Notes under the pieces: generated by a model | What the model saw: the letters and a program-made list of their open reading frames with translations, nothing else | What the model was told of the DNA's origin: nothing | Databases searched by the model: none | Made by a program: the position numbers and the translations under genes | Assembly (NCBI RefSeq): GCF_900156605.1 | Contig: NZ_FTOA01000003.1 | Location: 558,001 to 622,000, forward strand | DNA from: Insolitispirillum peregrinum | GTDB lineage: Bacteria; Pseudomonadota; Alphaproteobacteria; Rhodospirillales; Rhodospirillaceae | Direction of reading: 5' to 3' | Length of the DNA stretch: 64,000 nt | Shown: piece after piece, positions 50,214 through 60,293 of the stretch | Layout of the letters: every line of letters starts with the position of its first letter | Numbering within the stretch: position 1 is the stretch's first letter

Positions 50214-52856
50214 ATGAAGACGACAAACGATATTCGCAGCACCTTCCTGAATTACTTCGCCCGCAATGGTCACGAAGTGATCTCCTCCAGCCCGCTGGTG
50301 CCGCGCAACGATCCGACGCTGATGTTCACCAACGCCGGTATGGTGCAGTTCAAGAACGTCTTTACCGGACAGGAGACGCGCCCCTACAGCCGCGCCGCCA
50401 CGTCGCAAAAGTGCGTGCGCGCCGGTGGCAAGCACAACGACCTTGATAACGTTGGCTATACCGCCCGCCACCACACTTTCTTTGAAATGCTGGGGAACTT
50501 TTCCTTTGGCGACTATTTCAAGGAAAATGCCATCGAGCTGGCGTGGAACCTGATCACCCGCGAATTCGGCCTGCCGCAGGAAAAACTGCTGGTCACCGTC
50601 CACAGCTCGGACGAGGACGCCGCTGGCCTGTGGCGCAAGATTGCCGGTCTGTCCGATGATCGCATCATCCGCATCCCGACCAGCGACAACTTCTGGTCGA
50701 TGGGCGATACCGGCCCGTGCGGTCCGTGCTCGGAAATCTTCTTTGACCACGGCGACAAGATCCCCGGTGGCCCGCCGGGCAGCCCGGATCAGGACGGTGA
50801 CCGCTTCATCGAAATCTGGAACCTGGTGTTCATGCAGTATGAACAGCTGGCACCGGACAACCGCATCGCCCTGCCCAAGCCGTCGATCGACACCGGCATG
50901 GGGCTGGAACGTCTGGCGGCGGTGCTGCAGGGCCAGCACGACAACTATGACATCGACCTGATGCGCAACCTGATCGTGGCGACCGCCGAAGCGGCGGGCA
51001 CCGATCCGGACGGGGTGCACAAGGTCAGCCATCGGGTGATCGCCGACCATCTGCGCTCGTCGTGCTTCCTGATCGCCGACGGCGTGCTGCCGTCGAACGA
51101 AGGCCGGGGCTATGTGCTGCGCCGTATCATGCGCCGCGCCATGCGCCACGCCCACATGATGGGCGCGCAGGAACCGGTGCTGTACAAGCTGGTGGCGGCG
51201 CTGGTGCGCAACATGGGGCAGGCGTTCCCGGAACTGGAACGCGCCCAGGCGCTGATCACCGAGACCCTGAAGCTGGAAGAAACCCGGTTCAACCAGATGC
51301 TGGTCCGTGGCCTGCGGCTGCTGGAAGACGAAAAGGGCCGTCTGGCCACCGGCGGCACGCTGGCCGGTGAGGTGGCGTTCAAGCTGTACGACACCTATGG
51401 CTTCCCGCTCGATCTGACGCAGGACGCCCTGCGCGGTGAAGGCTACAAGGTTGACGTCGATGGCTTTAACGTCTCGATGGAAAAGGCCCGTGCCGAAGCC
51501 CGCAAGTCGTGGGCCGGGTCGGGCGAAGCCGCCACCGAAACCGTGTGGTTTGAACTGCACGAAAAGGTCGGGGCCAGCGAGTTCCTCGGCTATGCCACCG
51601 AAACCGCCGAAGGTCAGGTGACCGCGCTGGTGGTTGATGGCAAGGCGGTCGATCAGGCCTCTGCCGGTCAGACGGTGGCGGTGATCTGCAACCAGACTCC
51701 GTTCTATGGCGAGTCGGGTGGTCAGACCGGCGACCATGGCGTGATCCATGTCGGCGAAGGCAAGGGCCGGGTGGTGATCAGCGATACCCAGAAAAAGCTG
51801 GGTGATCTGGTGATCCATCTGGGGACGGTGGAAAGCGGCTCGATCCATGTCGGGTCGGCGGTGTTCCTTGAGGTTGATGGGGCCTATCGTTCGGCGGTGC
51901 GGGCCAACCACTCGGCCACTCACCTGCTGCATGCCGCCCTGCGTCAGCGTCTGGGCGATCACGTCACCCAGAAAGGCTCGCTGGTCGATGCCGAACGCCT
52001 GCGCTTTGACATCTCGCACCCCAAGGCCCTGTCCGCCGAGGAAATCGCCGATGTCGAAACGGTGGTCAATGCCGCCGTGCGCGCCAACGCCGATGTCTCC
52101 ACCCGCCTGATGGACCCGGAGTCGGCGATCAAGGCCGGTGCGATGGCCCTGTTCGGCGAAAAGTACGGCGACGAAGTGCGCGTGGTGTCGATGGGCGGCC
52201 ATTCGATCGAACTGTGCGGCGGCACCCACGTCCGCCGGACCGGCGATATCGGCTTTGTCAAGGTGATCGCCGAAAGTGCGGTTGGATCGGGCGTGCGTCG
52301 TATCGAAGCGGTGACCGGCGGGGCAGCTCTGTCCTACACCGTGCAGCGCGATGCCCTGCTCATCCAGGCCGCCGATGTGCTGAAGACCACCGCTGCCGAC
52401 CTGCCGGGCCGTGTGCTGGCCTTGCAGGACGAAAAGCGCCGTCTGGAACGCGAACTGGCCGAAACCCGCAAGAAACTGGCGCTGGCAGGAACCGGTGCTG
52501 CCGGCTCTGACAGCGGCAGCAAGACAGTGGGTGGCGTGGCCTTCTCCGGTCGGGTGCTGGACGGCGTTCCGGCCAAGGAACTGAAGGGCATGGCCGACGA
52601 GATCAAGAAACAGGTCGGATCGGGCGTGGTGGCACTGATTGCCGTTGATGATGGCAAGGCCAGTCTGGTGGTGGCTGTCACTGACGACCTGACCGCCAGC
52701 CTGTCGGCGGTCGAGCTGGTGCGTGCTGGCTCGGCGGTGGTCGGCGGCAAGGGCGGCGGTGGCCGTCCGGACATGGCTCAGGCCGGTGGCCCGGATGGCG
52801 ACAAGGCTGCCGAAGCCCTGGCCGCAATCGAGGCTGTGCTGGCCGCACGCGGGTAA
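50214..52856 (+). CDS. alaS: Alanine--tRNA ligase
   Basis: This 880-residue enzyme charges tRNA-Ala with alanine. The class II synthetase start ([18 protein letters not shown]), the motif 2 region PVRGG-like [11 protein letters not shown], the editing-domain [11 protein letters not shown] near residue 567 and the [12 protein letters not shown] metal site near 668 are present, as is the C-terminal DHHA1 part with [16 protein letters not shown] 50214 gives the usual N-terminus; an in-frame ATG at 50202 would add four residues. A strong terminator follows. Confidence 0.97.
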   Translation: MKTTNDIRSTFLNYFARNGHEVISSSPLVPRNDPTLMFTNAGMVQFKNVFTGQETRPYSRAATSQKCVRAGGKHNDLDNVGYTARHHTFFEMLGNFSFGDYFKENAIELAWNLITREFGLPQEKLLVTVHSSDEDAAGLWRKIAGLSDDRIIRIPTSDNFWSMGDTGPCGPCSEIFFDHGDKIPGGPPGSPDQDGDRFIEIWNLVFMQYEQLAPDNRIALPKPSIDTGMGLERLAAVLQGQHDNYDIDLMRNLIVATAEAAGTDPDGVHKVSHRVIADHLRSSCFLIADGVLPSNEGRGYVLRRIMRRAMRHAHMMGAQEPVLYKLVAALVRNMGQAFPELERAQALITETLKLEETRFNQMLVRGLRLLEDEKGRLATGGTLAGEVAFKLYDTYGFPLDLTQDALRGEGYKVDVDGFNVSMEKARAEARKSWAGSGEAATETVWFELHEKVGASEFLGYATETAEGQVTALVVDGKAVDQASAGQTVAVICNQTPFYGESGGQTGDHGVIHVGEGKGRVVISDTQKKLGDLVIHLGTVESGSIHVGSAVFLEVDGAYRSAVRANHSATHLLHAALRQRLGDHVTQKGSLVDAERLRFDISHPKALSAEEIADVETVVNAAVRANADVSTRLMDPESAIKAGAMALFGEKYGDEVRVVSMGGHSIELCGGTHVRRTGDIGFVKVIAESAVGSGVRRIEAVTGGAALSYTVQRDALLIQAADVLKTTAADLPGRVLALQDEKRRLERELAETRKKLALAGTGAAGSDSGSKTVGGVAFSGRVLDGVPAKELKGMADEIKKQVGSGVVALIAVDDGKASLVVAVTDDLTASLSAVELVRAGSAVVGGKGGGGRPDMAQAGGPDGDKAAEALAAIEAVLAARG

Positions 52857-52880
52857 GCTGCCTGCTGTGTGATGCGGAAA

Positions 52881-52918
52881 CGCCGACGGTACCGAAAGGT
52901 CCGTCGGCGTTTTTTTTA
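52881..52918 (+). terminator. Rho-independent terminator of alaS
   Basis: CGCCGACGG (52881-52889) and CCGTCGGCG (52901-52909) form a nine-base stem followed by eight T. Confidence 0.95.
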
Positions 52919-52972
52919 TGTCCACGATTCATGGCAGTCCAATGAAAATGGTGCAGCGCACAAAAAAGAGCA

Positions 52973-53000
52973 TTGACATGTACCGCACAGGCGCTATCTT
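52973..53000 (+). promoter_or_regulatory. Phasin promoter
   Basis: TTGACA (52973-52978) and TATCTT (52995-53000) are spaced 16 bases apart, a good sigma-70 promoter. Just downstream is TTGCAACGCAG, a TGC-rich dyad of the kind bound by the PHA regulator PhaR in other bacteria. That regulation is inference. Confidence 0.7.
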
Positions 53001-53089
53001 AAGCTTATGTTGCAACGCAGCATAGGAGTGGCGCCGCAGAAACCTTGATAGCCGCTCCCCGACAGCAGCCCAAGAGAGGAGCCACGTCC

Positions 53090-53434
53090 ATGTTCAAGAA
53101 TTATGATGATGTCCTGTCCTTCAACAAAGCCAACGTTGACGCCGCCGTGCTGTATGGCACCAAGCTGGCCACCGGCATCGAAGAAGTGACCAAGGAAGTG
53201 TTCGGCTACACCAGCAAGTCGCTGGAAGGCGCGCTGGAAAACGCCAAGGCGATTTCGGGTTGCAAGACCGCCGCCGAAGTCGCCCAGCTTCAGCAGAAGC
53301 TGGCCAAGGACAGCTGGGACGGTTTCGTTGCCGAAGCCACCAAGCTGGGCGAAATGGGCACCGTGATTGCCAAGTCCGCTGCCGAGCCGATCCAGGCCCG
53401 TTACAAGGCCGTGTTCGAAAACTTCGGCAAGTAA
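53090..53434 (+). CDS. phaP: Phasin family protein
   Basis: This 114-residue amphipathic helical protein coats polyhydroxyalkanoate granules. It starts MFKNYDDVLSFNKANVDA and has the family's TGIEEVTKEVFGYTSKSLE and KAISGCKTAAEVAQLQ segments. The ATG at 53090 follows GAGAGGAG. A strong promoter lies upstream; a terminator at 53565 ends the transcript. It implies that the organism stores PHB. Confidence 0.92.
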   Translation: MFKNYDDVLSFNKANVDAAVLYGTKLATGIEEVTKEVFGYTSKSLEGALENAKAISGCKTAAEVAQLQQKLAKDSWDGFVAEATKLGEMGTVIAKSAAEPIQARYKAVFENFGK

Positions 53435-53564
53435 TCTGTTCCGGCTTCCGGAGGGAGGTTGAGCCGCTGTCCGGTGGCTCCCTTTTCTGGTGTCCCCCGC
53501 CTCTGGCAGCCGTCTGTTTTGTGTGTGCGTTTGTCTCTCCCGTTCCTCCCTGAACGGAATCCTC

Positions 53565-53600
53565 AGCCCCGGTCCTTCACAGGAACCGGGGCTTTTTTTT
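53565..53600 (+). terminator. Terminator downstream of the phasin gene
   Basis: GCCCCGGTCC (53566-53575) pairs with GGAACCGGGGC (53582-53592) apart from one bulged base, and eight T follow. It terminates the phasin transcript 130 bases after its stop. Confidence 0.9.
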
Positions 53601-53606
53601 GCCTTT

Positions 53607-53696
53607 GTCAGCTCCCGCCACCTTTGTTCCTGTCAGGCTCCGCCACCTTTATTCCTGTTAGGCTCCGCCACCTTTATTCCTGTTAGGCTCCGCCAC
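53607..53696. repeat. Tandem repeat of 25 bases, 3.6 copies
   Basis: Four units of the type GTTAGGCTCCGCCACC plus CTTTATTCC, 25 bases each, run from 53607; the last is cut at 15 bases. The final unit includes the stop codon and last codons of the ynfA gene on the minus strand, so the array is probably a duplicated gene end. Confidence 0.9.
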
Positions 53697-54012
53697 GGGG
53701 AGCCAGCAGGATGATCAGGGCACCGCTCAGGCACAGCGCACCACCGATCAGGTCCCAGCGGTCGGGACGGACGCCTTCGACCAGCGCCATCCATGCCAGC
53801 GATGACAGGATGTAGATGCCGCCATAGGCCGCATAGGCCCGTCCGGCAAAGTCGGCCTCGACGCGGGTCAGCAGCCAGGCAAACAACACCAGACTGATCA
53901 CCCCCGGCAACAGCCAGAGCGGAGACTTGCCCAGCCGCAGCCACGCCCAGAAGGCAAAGCATCCAGCAATTTCAGCCCCGGCAGCGAGGAGGTAGGTTGC
54001 AAGGGCACTCAC
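53683..54012 (-). CDS. ynfA: UPF0060 membrane protein, YnfA family
   Basis: This 109-residue inner-membrane protein has four hydrophobic helices and strongly matches the YnfA family ([20 protein letters not shown], then [17 protein letters not shown] and [16 protein letters not shown]). Some relatives belong to the small multidrug resistance superfamily; its substrate is not known. The GTG at 54012 is the usual start. It lies four bases after the creatininase-like gene. Confidence 0.9.
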   Translation of the reverse strand: MSALATYLLAAGAEIAGCFAFWAWLRLGKSPLWLLPGVISLVLFAWLLTRVEADFAGRAYAAYGGIYILSSLAWMALVEGVRPDRWDLIGGALCLSGALIILLAPRGGA

Positions 54013-54016
54013 GGCA

Positions 54017-54892
54017 CTACTGCGCCGCTGGCGCGCTGTCTTCCTGCGCCTGATCTGCCTTGATTTCGGCAGCAACGCTGCGGACTTCGGCGATGGTGGC
54101 CAGCACGCTGGTGATCTTGTGCTCCAGACTGGCGCGGCCAATCTCCGAGGTTGCCAGATCGGGGCGGCCACTGGCGCCCGAGGCTTCGACCGCGCCGGGG
54201 GTGCGGGGCAGGGTGCTTTGGCGCACGCCATCGGAACAGCAGGCCAGCATCTCGGCGGTTTCGATCAGGCCGCCGTGGTCGCCGTTCTGCTCCGGCGTCA
54301 GGCGGAATTTTGCCAACAGCTCCTTCTCAAAATCGCTGTCGGGGCTGACGTCGGCCAGACCGACCACCACCCCTTCGACCGCCCAGCTCTTGTTCAGGGC
54401 GCGGGCGGTGTCGCGCAGGGCATCGGCGGCGGCGGGCTGGTTGGTCAGCAGGATCAGATGATGGATGCCGTGGACCTTCAGGCTGGCGGTGACTTCGGCC
54501 ACCAGCGAGCCGATGCTGTCCGGTGACATGTGCAGGGTCCCCGGCCAGCGCAGCGTCCCCAGACTGTCGTCGCTGATTTCCGGTGCAAAAGGCACCACCG
54601 GCGCGATCAGGGTCCACTGGTCCTTTTTGGCCGCCGCGGTGGCAATGGTGGTCAGCACGCGGTTGTTGGCCCCCAGCACCAGATGCGAGCCGCGGGCCTC
54701 AATGCCGCCCAACGGCAACAGCACGGTATCGACGCCCTGTTGCATGGCGGTGCGCAGTTCCAGCCAGGTCAGGTCGGCCAGCCATACCGAGGGCAGGGCA
54801 GGTGCATCGGCAGCGCGGCTGGCTGTCGGCTGAACGACGGCACAGGAGAGGGCGAGGGCAGCGACAGAGGCAAGGCGGCGCAAGGACAGCAT
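54017..54892 (-). CDS. Exported creatininase-family protein with altered metal site
   Basis: This 291-residue protein has a signal peptide (residues 1-28, ending ASRA) and a creatininase-like amidohydrolase fold. The [16 protein letters not shown] stretch corresponds to the family's LPxGSxEQHGPHL, and [14 protein letters not shown] to the HAGExETS motif. The usual His of QHG reads Arg, and the later Asp reads Asn. If the alignment by eye is right, some zinc ligands are lost and the enzyme may be inactive or changed. Export to the periplasm is unusual for the family. The start at 54892 is chosen because it begins the signal peptide. Confidence 0.8.
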   Translation of the reverse strand: MLSLRRLASVAALALSCAVVQPTASRAADAPALPSVWLADLTWLELRTAMQQGVDTVLLPLGGIEARGSHLVLGANNRVLTTIATAAAKKDQWTLIAPVVPFAPEISDDSLGTLRWPGTLHMSPDSIGSLVAEVTASLKVHGIHHLILLTNQPAAADALRDTARALNKSWAVEGVVVGLADVSPDSDFEKELLAKFRLTPEQNGDHGGLIETAEMLACCSDGVRQSTLPRTPGAVEASGASGRPDLATSEIGRASLEHKITSVLATIAEVRSVAAEIKADQAQEDSAPAAQ

Positions 54893-55052
54893 GGCAGATC
54901 CACAGATACGGCAGGAGATAACGGCAGGGACGGTGCAGTGTTCCCTGCTTTTCCGTTCAGGGCAAGCAAAGCTGACGTGGCGACAGCCTTGATTGTTGGC
55001 GCAGGCGGGCCTATAGCGGAGATAACCGTCTTTACCACAGGGAGGCGCGGCG

Positions 55053-55910
55053 ATGGCCCCGCAGGACATGAAATTTTCCAGTACCGAGTCCTATGTTGCC
55101 ACGGAAGACCTGATGGTGGCGGTCAATGCGGCGATCACCCTGCGGCGGCCGCTGTTGATCAAGGGCGAGCCGGGGACCGGCAAGACGGTGCTGGCGCGCG
55201 AAGTGGCGCAGTCGTTGGGGGTGCCGCTGATTTCCTGGCACGTCAAATCGACCACCAAGGCCCAGCATGGCCTGTATGAATACGATGCGGTATCCCGCCT
55301 GCGCGATTCCCAGCTTGGCGACCCGAAGGTGAACGACATCGCCAATTACATTCGCCCCGGCAAGCTGTGGGAGGCCTTTGAGCGCGGGCGGGCGGTGCTG
55401 TTGATCGACGAGATCGACAAGGCGGATATCGAATTCCCCAACGACCTGCTGCAAGAGCTGGACCGGATGGAATTTTATGTCCATGAAACCGGGCAGACCA
55501 TTGCCGCCGTCGAGAGGCCGGTGGTGATCATCACCTCGAACAATGAAAAGGAACTGCCGGACGCCTTTTTGCGCCGCTGCTTTTTCCACTATATCCGCTT
55601 CCCCGATGTGGCAACGATGGAACAGATCATCGCGGTGCATTATCCGGGGATCAAGGCGGCGCTGATTCAAGAGGCGTTGTCGCTGTTCTATCAACTGCGC
55701 GATGTCAACGGCCTGAAGAAAAAGCCGTCCACCAGCGAGCTGCTGGACTGGATTCGCTTGCTGGTGGCCGATGACCTCGACCCGCAGGCGTTGCGGGCCA
55801 AGGATGTCAAAACGATGCTGCCACCCCTGCACGGGGCGTTGCTGAAGAACGAGCAGGATGTTCACACGCTGGAACGAATGGCCTTCATGGCCCGTCGGGA
55901 GCGGGGTTGA
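55053..55910 (+). CDS. MoxR-family AAA ATPase
   Basis: This 285-residue AAA+ ATPase of the MoxR/CoxD type has Walker A GEPGTGKT near residue 39, Walker B LLIDEIDKAD near 114 and the sensor SNNEKELPDAFLRR near 167. Such proteins help assemble or activate metal or protein complexes together with a VWA-domain partner, here the gene at 56693. The two are separated by a repeat-rich gap and a convergent gene. It runs divergently from the creatininase-like gene. Confidence 0.93.
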   Translation: MAPQDMKFSSTESYVATEDLMVAVNAAITLRRPLLIKGEPGTGKTVLAREVAQSLGVPLISWHVKSTTKAQHGLYEYDAVSRLRDSQLGDPKVNDIANYIRPGKLWEAFERGRAVLLIDEIDKADIEFPNDLLQELDRMEFYVHETGQTIAAVERPVVIITSNNEKELPDAFLRRCFFHYIRFPDVATMEQIIAVHYPGIKAALIQEALSLFYQLRDVNGLKKKPSTSELLDWIRLLVADDLDPQALRAKDVKTMLPPLHGALLKNEQDVHTLERMAFMARRERG

Positions 55911-56280
55911 TCACGTCCAGACCTTTCAGCATCAACGGTTTGCCATCGGGGGCATTGACCACCGCCCCACTGGCAAGGCGGCGGACAAACCAGCCGCGCT
56001 GTTCGGCCTGATCCAGCAGGGTGCCGGGATTGATTGCTTTATAACCATCCAGATGCTGGTCATAGCTGCCGCCGTCGGACCAGAATTTCAGTTCACGGAC
56101 CAGCTCGTTGTCGGTCAGATGGCTGGCCTGCCGGGTCAGCCATTGCATGCGCAGGTCATCCAGATCGGCGGCGCCCAGTTGCAAATCCAGCGCGCGTTCG
56201 GTCAGACTGGCGCGAAACTCATGCCAGGTTCCGGCACCGCTCAGCAGGCGTTGGGCTTCGGCATAGGGGGACTCGGACAT
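55885..56280 (-). CDS. Conserved hypothetical protein
   Basis: I do not recognise this 131-residue soluble protein. It begins SESPYAEAQRLLSGAGTWHEFR and contains WLTRQASHLTDNELVRELKFWS. It converges on the MoxR gene, overlapping its end by 26 bases, so the two stops interleave. The start at 56280 precedes a family 2 repeat that a longer reading would enter. Confidence 0.6.
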   Translation of the reverse strand: MSESPYAEAQRLLSGAGTWHEFRASLTERALDLQLGAADLDDLRMQWLTRQASHLTDNELVRELKFWSDGGSYDQHLDGYKAINPGTLLDQAEQRGWFVRRLASGAVVNAPDGKPLMLKGLDVINPAPDGP

Positions 56281-56317
56281 GGGAACTCCGTTGTGCAAAG
56301 CGTGTGGTGGTGGTGAT

Positions 56318-56377
56318 AGAGCATTGTGCGAAAAGTGGGAACCGGCTTTCGCAAAAACAATGCGGTAGAACAGAAAC
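56318..56377. repeat. Dispersed palindromic repeat, family 2 copy 3
   Basis: This copy keeps AGAGCATTGTGCGAAAAGTG, the ACCGG centre and the ACAATGCG arm but lacks the CAGCGTGC hairpin. It lies 28 bases before a family 1 copy, so both families sit side by side here as at 19913-20396. Confidence 0.75.
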
Positions 56378-56404
56378 TTGGAGCGGCGAGCGCAAAAGTG
56401 GGCA

Positions 56405-56580
56405 CAGGACACGACAGTTGGCGGGATCAGTGCGGGCTACCGCCCGAGCCCGTTCGGGGGCCAATGCCCCCGATCCCCCATTTTTCTTTAAAAATCAAAT
56501 TCATGGGGTCCGGGGCCTAAAGGCCCCGGCGAGGTGTGGAGCAGCGCTCCATGATCCTGCTTTCTGTTTGTCGTGTACCG
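56405..56580. repeat. Dispersed palindromic repeat, family 1 copy C
   Basis: The element runs from CAGGACACGACA (56405-56416) to TGTCGTGTACCG (56569-56580), inverted relative to copy A and of almost the same length (176). It keeps the CGGGCTACCGCCCG arm, the GGGGCC arms and GGAGCAGCGCTCC. With the family 2 copy it fills most of the 412-base gap between 56280 and 56693; the rest shows no gene. Confidence 0.85.
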
Positions 56581-56692
56581 TGGAGTCACGTTCAAGGCCC
56601 ACAGCTCCGCGTTAACCATGAAAATGCCGCCTGTGGTCAGGTGGGGACGTGGGTTCCCCGAGGCTCAGGCTTTTGCCGGTGAGGATATCCAG

Positions 56693-57880
56693 ATGTTTAC
56701 CTCCCTGTTTTACCAGCTCAAGGCGGCGTCGGTGCCGGTCAGCCTGAATGAATATCTGGTGTTGCTGGAGGCAGTCCAGGCGGGCTGTGCCAGTTATCGC
56801 GTCGAAGATTTCTATTATCTGGCGCGGGCAACGCTGGTGAAGGACGAGCGCAACCTCGACAAGTTCGACCGGGTGTTTGCCCGGGTTTTCGAGGGCGTCA
56901 GCAGTCTGGCAGCCGATGATCTGGCGGAAAAGGCCGATATCCCCGAAGAATGGCTGCGCAAACTGGCCGAAAAGTTCCTGACCGATGAGGAAAAGGCGCA
57001 AATTGCCAGCCTGGGCGGCTGGGATGCCCTGATGGAGACGCTGAAAAAGCGTCTGGAAGAGCAAAAGGACCGCCATCAGGGTGGAAACAAGTGGATTGGT
57101 ACCGCTGGCACCTCGCCGTTCGGGGCCTATGGCTATAACCCCGAGGGCATCCGTATCGGCCAGCACCAGTCCCGCCACCGGCGGGCGGTGAAGGTGTGGG
57201 ACAAGCGCGAGTTCCGCGATCTGGATGATCAGGTCGAGCTGGGGACACGCTCGTTGAAGGTGGCCTTGCGTCGCCTGCGCCGCTTTGCCCGGCAAGGGGC
57301 GGACACCGAACTGGATCTGGATGGCACCATCCGGGAAACGGCGCGACAGGGCGGGTTACTGGACCTGCAACTGAGGCCCGAGCGGCACAACACGGTGAAG
57401 GTTTTGTTATTTCTGGATGTCGGCGGGTCGATGGATGACCACATCCAGATGTGCGAAGAGCTGTTTTCAGCTTGCCGGTCCGAGTTCAAGCATCTGGAAT
57501 ATTTCTATTTTCACAATTGTGTGTATGAGTCGGTCTGGCGGGATAACGGTCGGCGATTTTCTGACCGCATTGGAATGCAAGACGTCTTGCGAACCTACCC
57601 GGCAGACTACAAATTGATCTTCGTCGGCGATGCGTCGATGAGTCCCTATGAACTGACCTACCCCGGTGGCTCGGTCGAGCACTGGAACGAGGAGCCAGGA
57701 AAACTATGGTTGGAACGAATGCTCACCGTGTGGCCGCACGCCGTTTGGCTGAACCCGGTTGACAAGCGCACCTGGTCCTATACCCATTCCCTCGCCATGG
57801 TCCGCGAGATCATGGAAAACCGCATGTACCCCCTGACCCTGGAAGGCATCGACGAGGCTATTCAAGCCCTGAGTCGGTGA
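56693..57880 (+). CDS. CoxE-like protein with VWA domain
   Basis: This 395-residue cytoplasmic protein pairs with MoxR-type ATPases. The C-terminal VWA domain has its metal-ion site in FLDVGGSMDDH near residue 241 and a later LIFVGDASMSPYE segment near 310. The N-terminal 150 residues are helical with LYQLKAASVPVSLNEYL. The ATG at 56693 follows GAGG by eight bases; an in-frame start at 56573 lies inside a repeat element. Its job is probably to load or remodel a partner complex. Confidence 0.9.
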   Translation: MFTSLFYQLKAASVPVSLNEYLVLLEAVQAGCASYRVEDFYYLARATLVKDERNLDKFDRVFARVFEGVSSLAADDLAEKADIPEEWLRKLAEKFLTDEEKAQIASLGGWDALMETLKKRLEEQKDRHQGGNKWIGTAGTSPFGAYGYNPEGIRIGQHQSRHRRAVKVWDKREFRDLDDQVELGTRSLKVALRRLRRFARQGADTELDLDGTIRETARQGGLLDLQLRPERHNTVKVLLFLDVGGSMDDHIQMCEELFSACRSEFKHLEYFYFHNCVYESVWRDNGRRFSDRIGMQDVLRTYPADYKLIFVGDASMSPYELTYPGGSVEHWNEEPGKLWLERMLTVWPHAVWLNPVDKRTWSYTHSLAMVREIMENRMYPLTLEGIDEAIQALSR

Positions 57881-57891
57881 GATCCCTTGTG

Positions 57892-58611
57892 ATGACGATT
57901 CGCTTTTCTTCTGTTGTGATGTCCCTGGTGTCCGCCGCCGTGATGGCTGTCGGCCTGTCTGGCTGTGTGATGACCGGCTCCAGGCCGACCTCGACCTCTA
58001 CGGCGTCTACTCCGGTTGCCAGCCCGCAGGGCGAAGAGGTGGCCTGGGTCTATGCCTGTGGTGATGGCACCCGCTTTACCGCCCGCTTCGAACCGGCTCA
58101 GGTGCGGGTGTTCCTGCCCGGTCGGTCGGTGCTGCTGTCGCAGACCGGCAACGGTGAGGATGCGGTACGGTACACCAAACAGCTGGACATCGGCGAAGCC
58201 GGGTTGATTACCAAGGGCAATCAGGCGGTGCTGTCCCTGCCGGGAACGCCGGATCGTCAATGCACCGGCGCCAAGGGGCCGGGGCCGTGGGAACTGGCCC
58301 GTCTGGCCGGGGTCAGTTTCCGGGCCGTTGGTCATGGCCCGGAATGGTTCCTTGAAATGGGGCAGGACAGCGGGGTGGTGTTCACTTCCGAAGCCACCGG
58401 GGGACGGACGATGTTCCCGTGGGGCCGCCCCGAGGCCGACGGCGACAAGGCGGTGTGGAACCTGCGCGGGCATAATGAAATGTTGACTGTGTTGTTGTCC
58501 AAGCGCCCGTGTCAGGATGAAACCAGCGGGGAAACCTTCGAGGCTTCGGTGACGGTTCTGATGGGCGGCAAGACATTCCAGGGCTGCGGTAAAACGCTGG
58601 GAGGGAATTGA
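57892..58611 (+). CDS. Lipoprotein with MliC-like and COG3650-like parts
   Basis: This 239-residue protein has a lipoprotein signal ending LSGC near residue 26. Residues 50-90 look like an MliC-type domain ([14 protein letters not shown]), and the last 100 residues, with [17 protein letters not shown] and TFQGCGKTL, resemble COG3650. Such domains in other bacteria inhibit host lysozyme. ATG 57892 is preferred over GTG 57877. It precedes creA, forming TGATG with it. Confidence 0.75.
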   Translation: MTIRFSSVVMSLVSAAVMAVGLSGCVMTGSRPTSTSTASTPVASPQGEEVAWVYACGDGTRFTARFEPAQVRVFLPGRSVLLSQTGNGEDAVRYTKQLDIGEAGLITKGNQAVLSLPGTPDRQCTGAKGPGPWELARLAGVSFRAVGHGPEWFLEMGQDSGVVFTSEATGGRTMFPWGRPEADGDKAVWNLRGHNEMLTVLLSKRPCQDETSGETFEASVTVLMGGKTFQGCGKTLGGN

Positions 58612-59126
58612 TGAGCGGACTCTTTGCCGGACGGCGCTGGCGGACGTTGATGGTCGGGGCGCTGCTGGCGGTGGGCATGGCCCCCGCCAGCGTGGCGCTG
58701 GCCGATGAAATCGGCTCGGTCGATACGGTGTTCAAGCTGTTGGGGCCAAACCACAAGATCGTTATTGATGGTTTTGATGATCCGCTGATCCCCGGTGTGG
58801 CCTGCCATGTGGCCAGTTCGCGCACCGGCGGCATTTCGGGGGCGCTGGGGCTGGCCGAGGATACCTCTGATGCCTCGATCGCCTGCCGACAGGTCGGCCC
58901 GATCAGCCTGCCCAAAGGGCTGAAAAAGCGCGATGGCGAGACGGTGTTCAGCGAACGCCGGTCGATCCTGTTCAAGAAAATGCAGGTTGTGCGGTTTTAT
59001 GACGACAAGCGCAACGTGCTGGTTTATCTGGTCTACTCTGACAAGCTGGTTGACGGCTCGCCAAAGAATTCGATTTCTTCGGTGCCGGTGATGCCGTGGG
59101 TTGGGGAAGCTCCACGCGCGCAATAA
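58611..59126 (+). CDS. creA: CreA family protein
   Basis: This 171-residue exported protein has a signal peptide (residues 1-30, ending ALADE) and the CreA core: [18 protein letters not shown], then [14 protein letters not shown] and [16 protein letters not shown]. The family is conserved and periplasmic, of unknown function. It is coupled to the upstream lipoprotein. Confidence 0.93.
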   Translation: MSGLFAGRRWRTLMVGALLAVGMAPASVALADEIGSVDTVFKLLGPNHKIVIDGFDDPLIPGVACHVASSRTGGISGALGLAEDTSDASIACRQVGPISLPKGLKKRDGETVFSERRSILFKKMQVVRFYDDKRNVLVYLVYSDKLVDGSPKNSISSVPVMPWVGEAPRAQ

Positions 59127-59156
59127 CGCGCAGGATGCCGTAAACAGGGGGGAATC

Positions 59157-60008
59157 ATGCCGGACCAGTCTGCGAAGCCTTTGTCATATTATGGGACAGC
59201 ATACAATCTGTCATACCAGTTGGATGCCTGTGAACAGGCACAGGCCAAAGTGGGTTTGTCCGGCAAGCGGGTGCTGGAAGTTGGCGGCAGCCTGCCGCGC
59301 GAGCTGGTCAAGGACTACTATGGTGTCAGCCAGTGGGTCTGTATCGAGCAGGAAGAATACTATCAGGTATTCAATGCCGGTGTTCCGGGGGGCAAGGCCA
59401 GAGCCTGGGGAGCGTTGAGCGATGTGCAGGACCCGGCAGCCTTGGGTGACTATGCGGTCGTGCTCGGTTCGATCGAAGACTTGCCGCCCGCGCTGTATGG
59501 TGCGTTCGATGTGGTGTTCTCTGTTGCTGCCTTTGAACACATCCACAAATTCGGCCTGGCCCTCGAAAAAATGGCGGCGGCCTTGACCCCCGACGGGCGG
59601 TTATTCAGTTTTTTTGCTCCGATTTGGTCCTCGTTCCGGGGGCATCATTTGCCCGAGATCACGGATTCAAGCGGGCAGGTGTTTTCGTTCAAAAACGACT
59701 CCTTGCCTCCGTGGATCCATTTGCGGATGCGACCACCCCAATTATATGCATGGCTGTTGCAGCAAACCGACAGCCAGACCGCCGGTCAGATTGTCTACTA
59801 CATGTATCATTCGTCGTTGATCAATCGCTTGTTCGTCGAAGACTATGCCCGCTATTTCGCAGCCTCTCCCTTTACCGGCGATCTGAGCTGCGAGTACGAA
59901 CAGCACGTGCCGCCCGATCTACAACAAAAGCTTGAGGCCCTGCATCCGGGATACAAGATTTTCTCGCCGATTGGCTTGCAAGCGGTCATGCGGTTGAGGG
60001 CGTCCTGA
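59157..60008 (+). CDS. SAM-dependent methyltransferase
   Basis: This 283-residue class I methyltransferase has motif I in VLEVGGSLPRE near residue 39 and a later FDVVFSVAAFEHIHKF near 117, with FSFFAPIWS after it. The substrate is unknown; similar proteins act in glycan or lipid modification. GGGGGAATC precedes the start. It lies between creA and a small membrane protein. Confidence 0.82.
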   Translation: MPDQSAKPLSYYGTAYNLSYQLDACEQAQAKVGLSGKRVLEVGGSLPRELVKDYYGVSQWVCIEQEEYYQVFNAGVPGGKARAWGALSDVQDPAALGDYAVVLGSIEDLPPALYGAFDVVFSVAAFEHIHKFGLALEKMAAALTPDGRLFSFFAPIWSSFRGHHLPEITDSSGQVFSFKNDSLPPWIHLRMRPPQLYAWLLQQTDSQTAGQIVYYMYHSSLINRLFVEDYARYFAASPFTGDLSCEYEQHVPPDLQQKLEALHPGYKIFSPIGLQAVMRLRAS

Positions 60009-60012
60009 GGAT

Positions 60013-60291
60013 ATGATGCGATCTGCTGTCTTTTCTGTCTCGTTCCTGCGCACGCGGGGTGTTCCCATTCTGTTGGGAGCCCTGGCCGGAGTGGTGGCGG
60101 TTGGCGTGCTGGCGCTGTTCGGGGGCGGTTCGGCCAACAGGCCGGTGGTGGTGGCAACGCCTGCCAAACCGGGGGATTGCCGAACCTTCCACAAGACAAT
60201 CCCCGACGGCGATCGCCAGCGGGTTGTGCAGGGGACGGTCTGCCTGCAGAATGATGGCTCATGGACTTTGGTGCCAAGCCAGCGGGGATAG
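60013..60291 (+). CDS. Small membrane-anchored protein
   Basis: This 92-residue protein has one membrane segment (about residues 18-36) and a short periplasmic tail with two cysteines (GDCRTF and GTVCLQ) and a GSWTLVP end, like the C-terminus of some outer-membrane 17-kDa antigens. It follows the methyltransferase by four bases. Function unknown. Confidence 0.6.
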   Translation: MMRSAVFSVSFLRTRGVPILLGALAGVVAVGVLALFGGGSANRPVVVATPAKPGDCRTFHKTIPDGDRQRVVQGTVCLQNDGSWTLVPSQRG

Positions 60292-60293
60292 AG

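Noticed and set aside
50187-52925. A 912-codon open frame on the minus strand across alaS
   Set aside because: It mirrors the alaS gene codon for codon as expected for GC-rich DNA, reads as His/Gln/Arg-rich sequence with no family, and alaS itself is certain.
53607-53696. A CRISPR array or phage attachment site
   Set aside because: Units are tandem without spacers and overlap the end of a gene.
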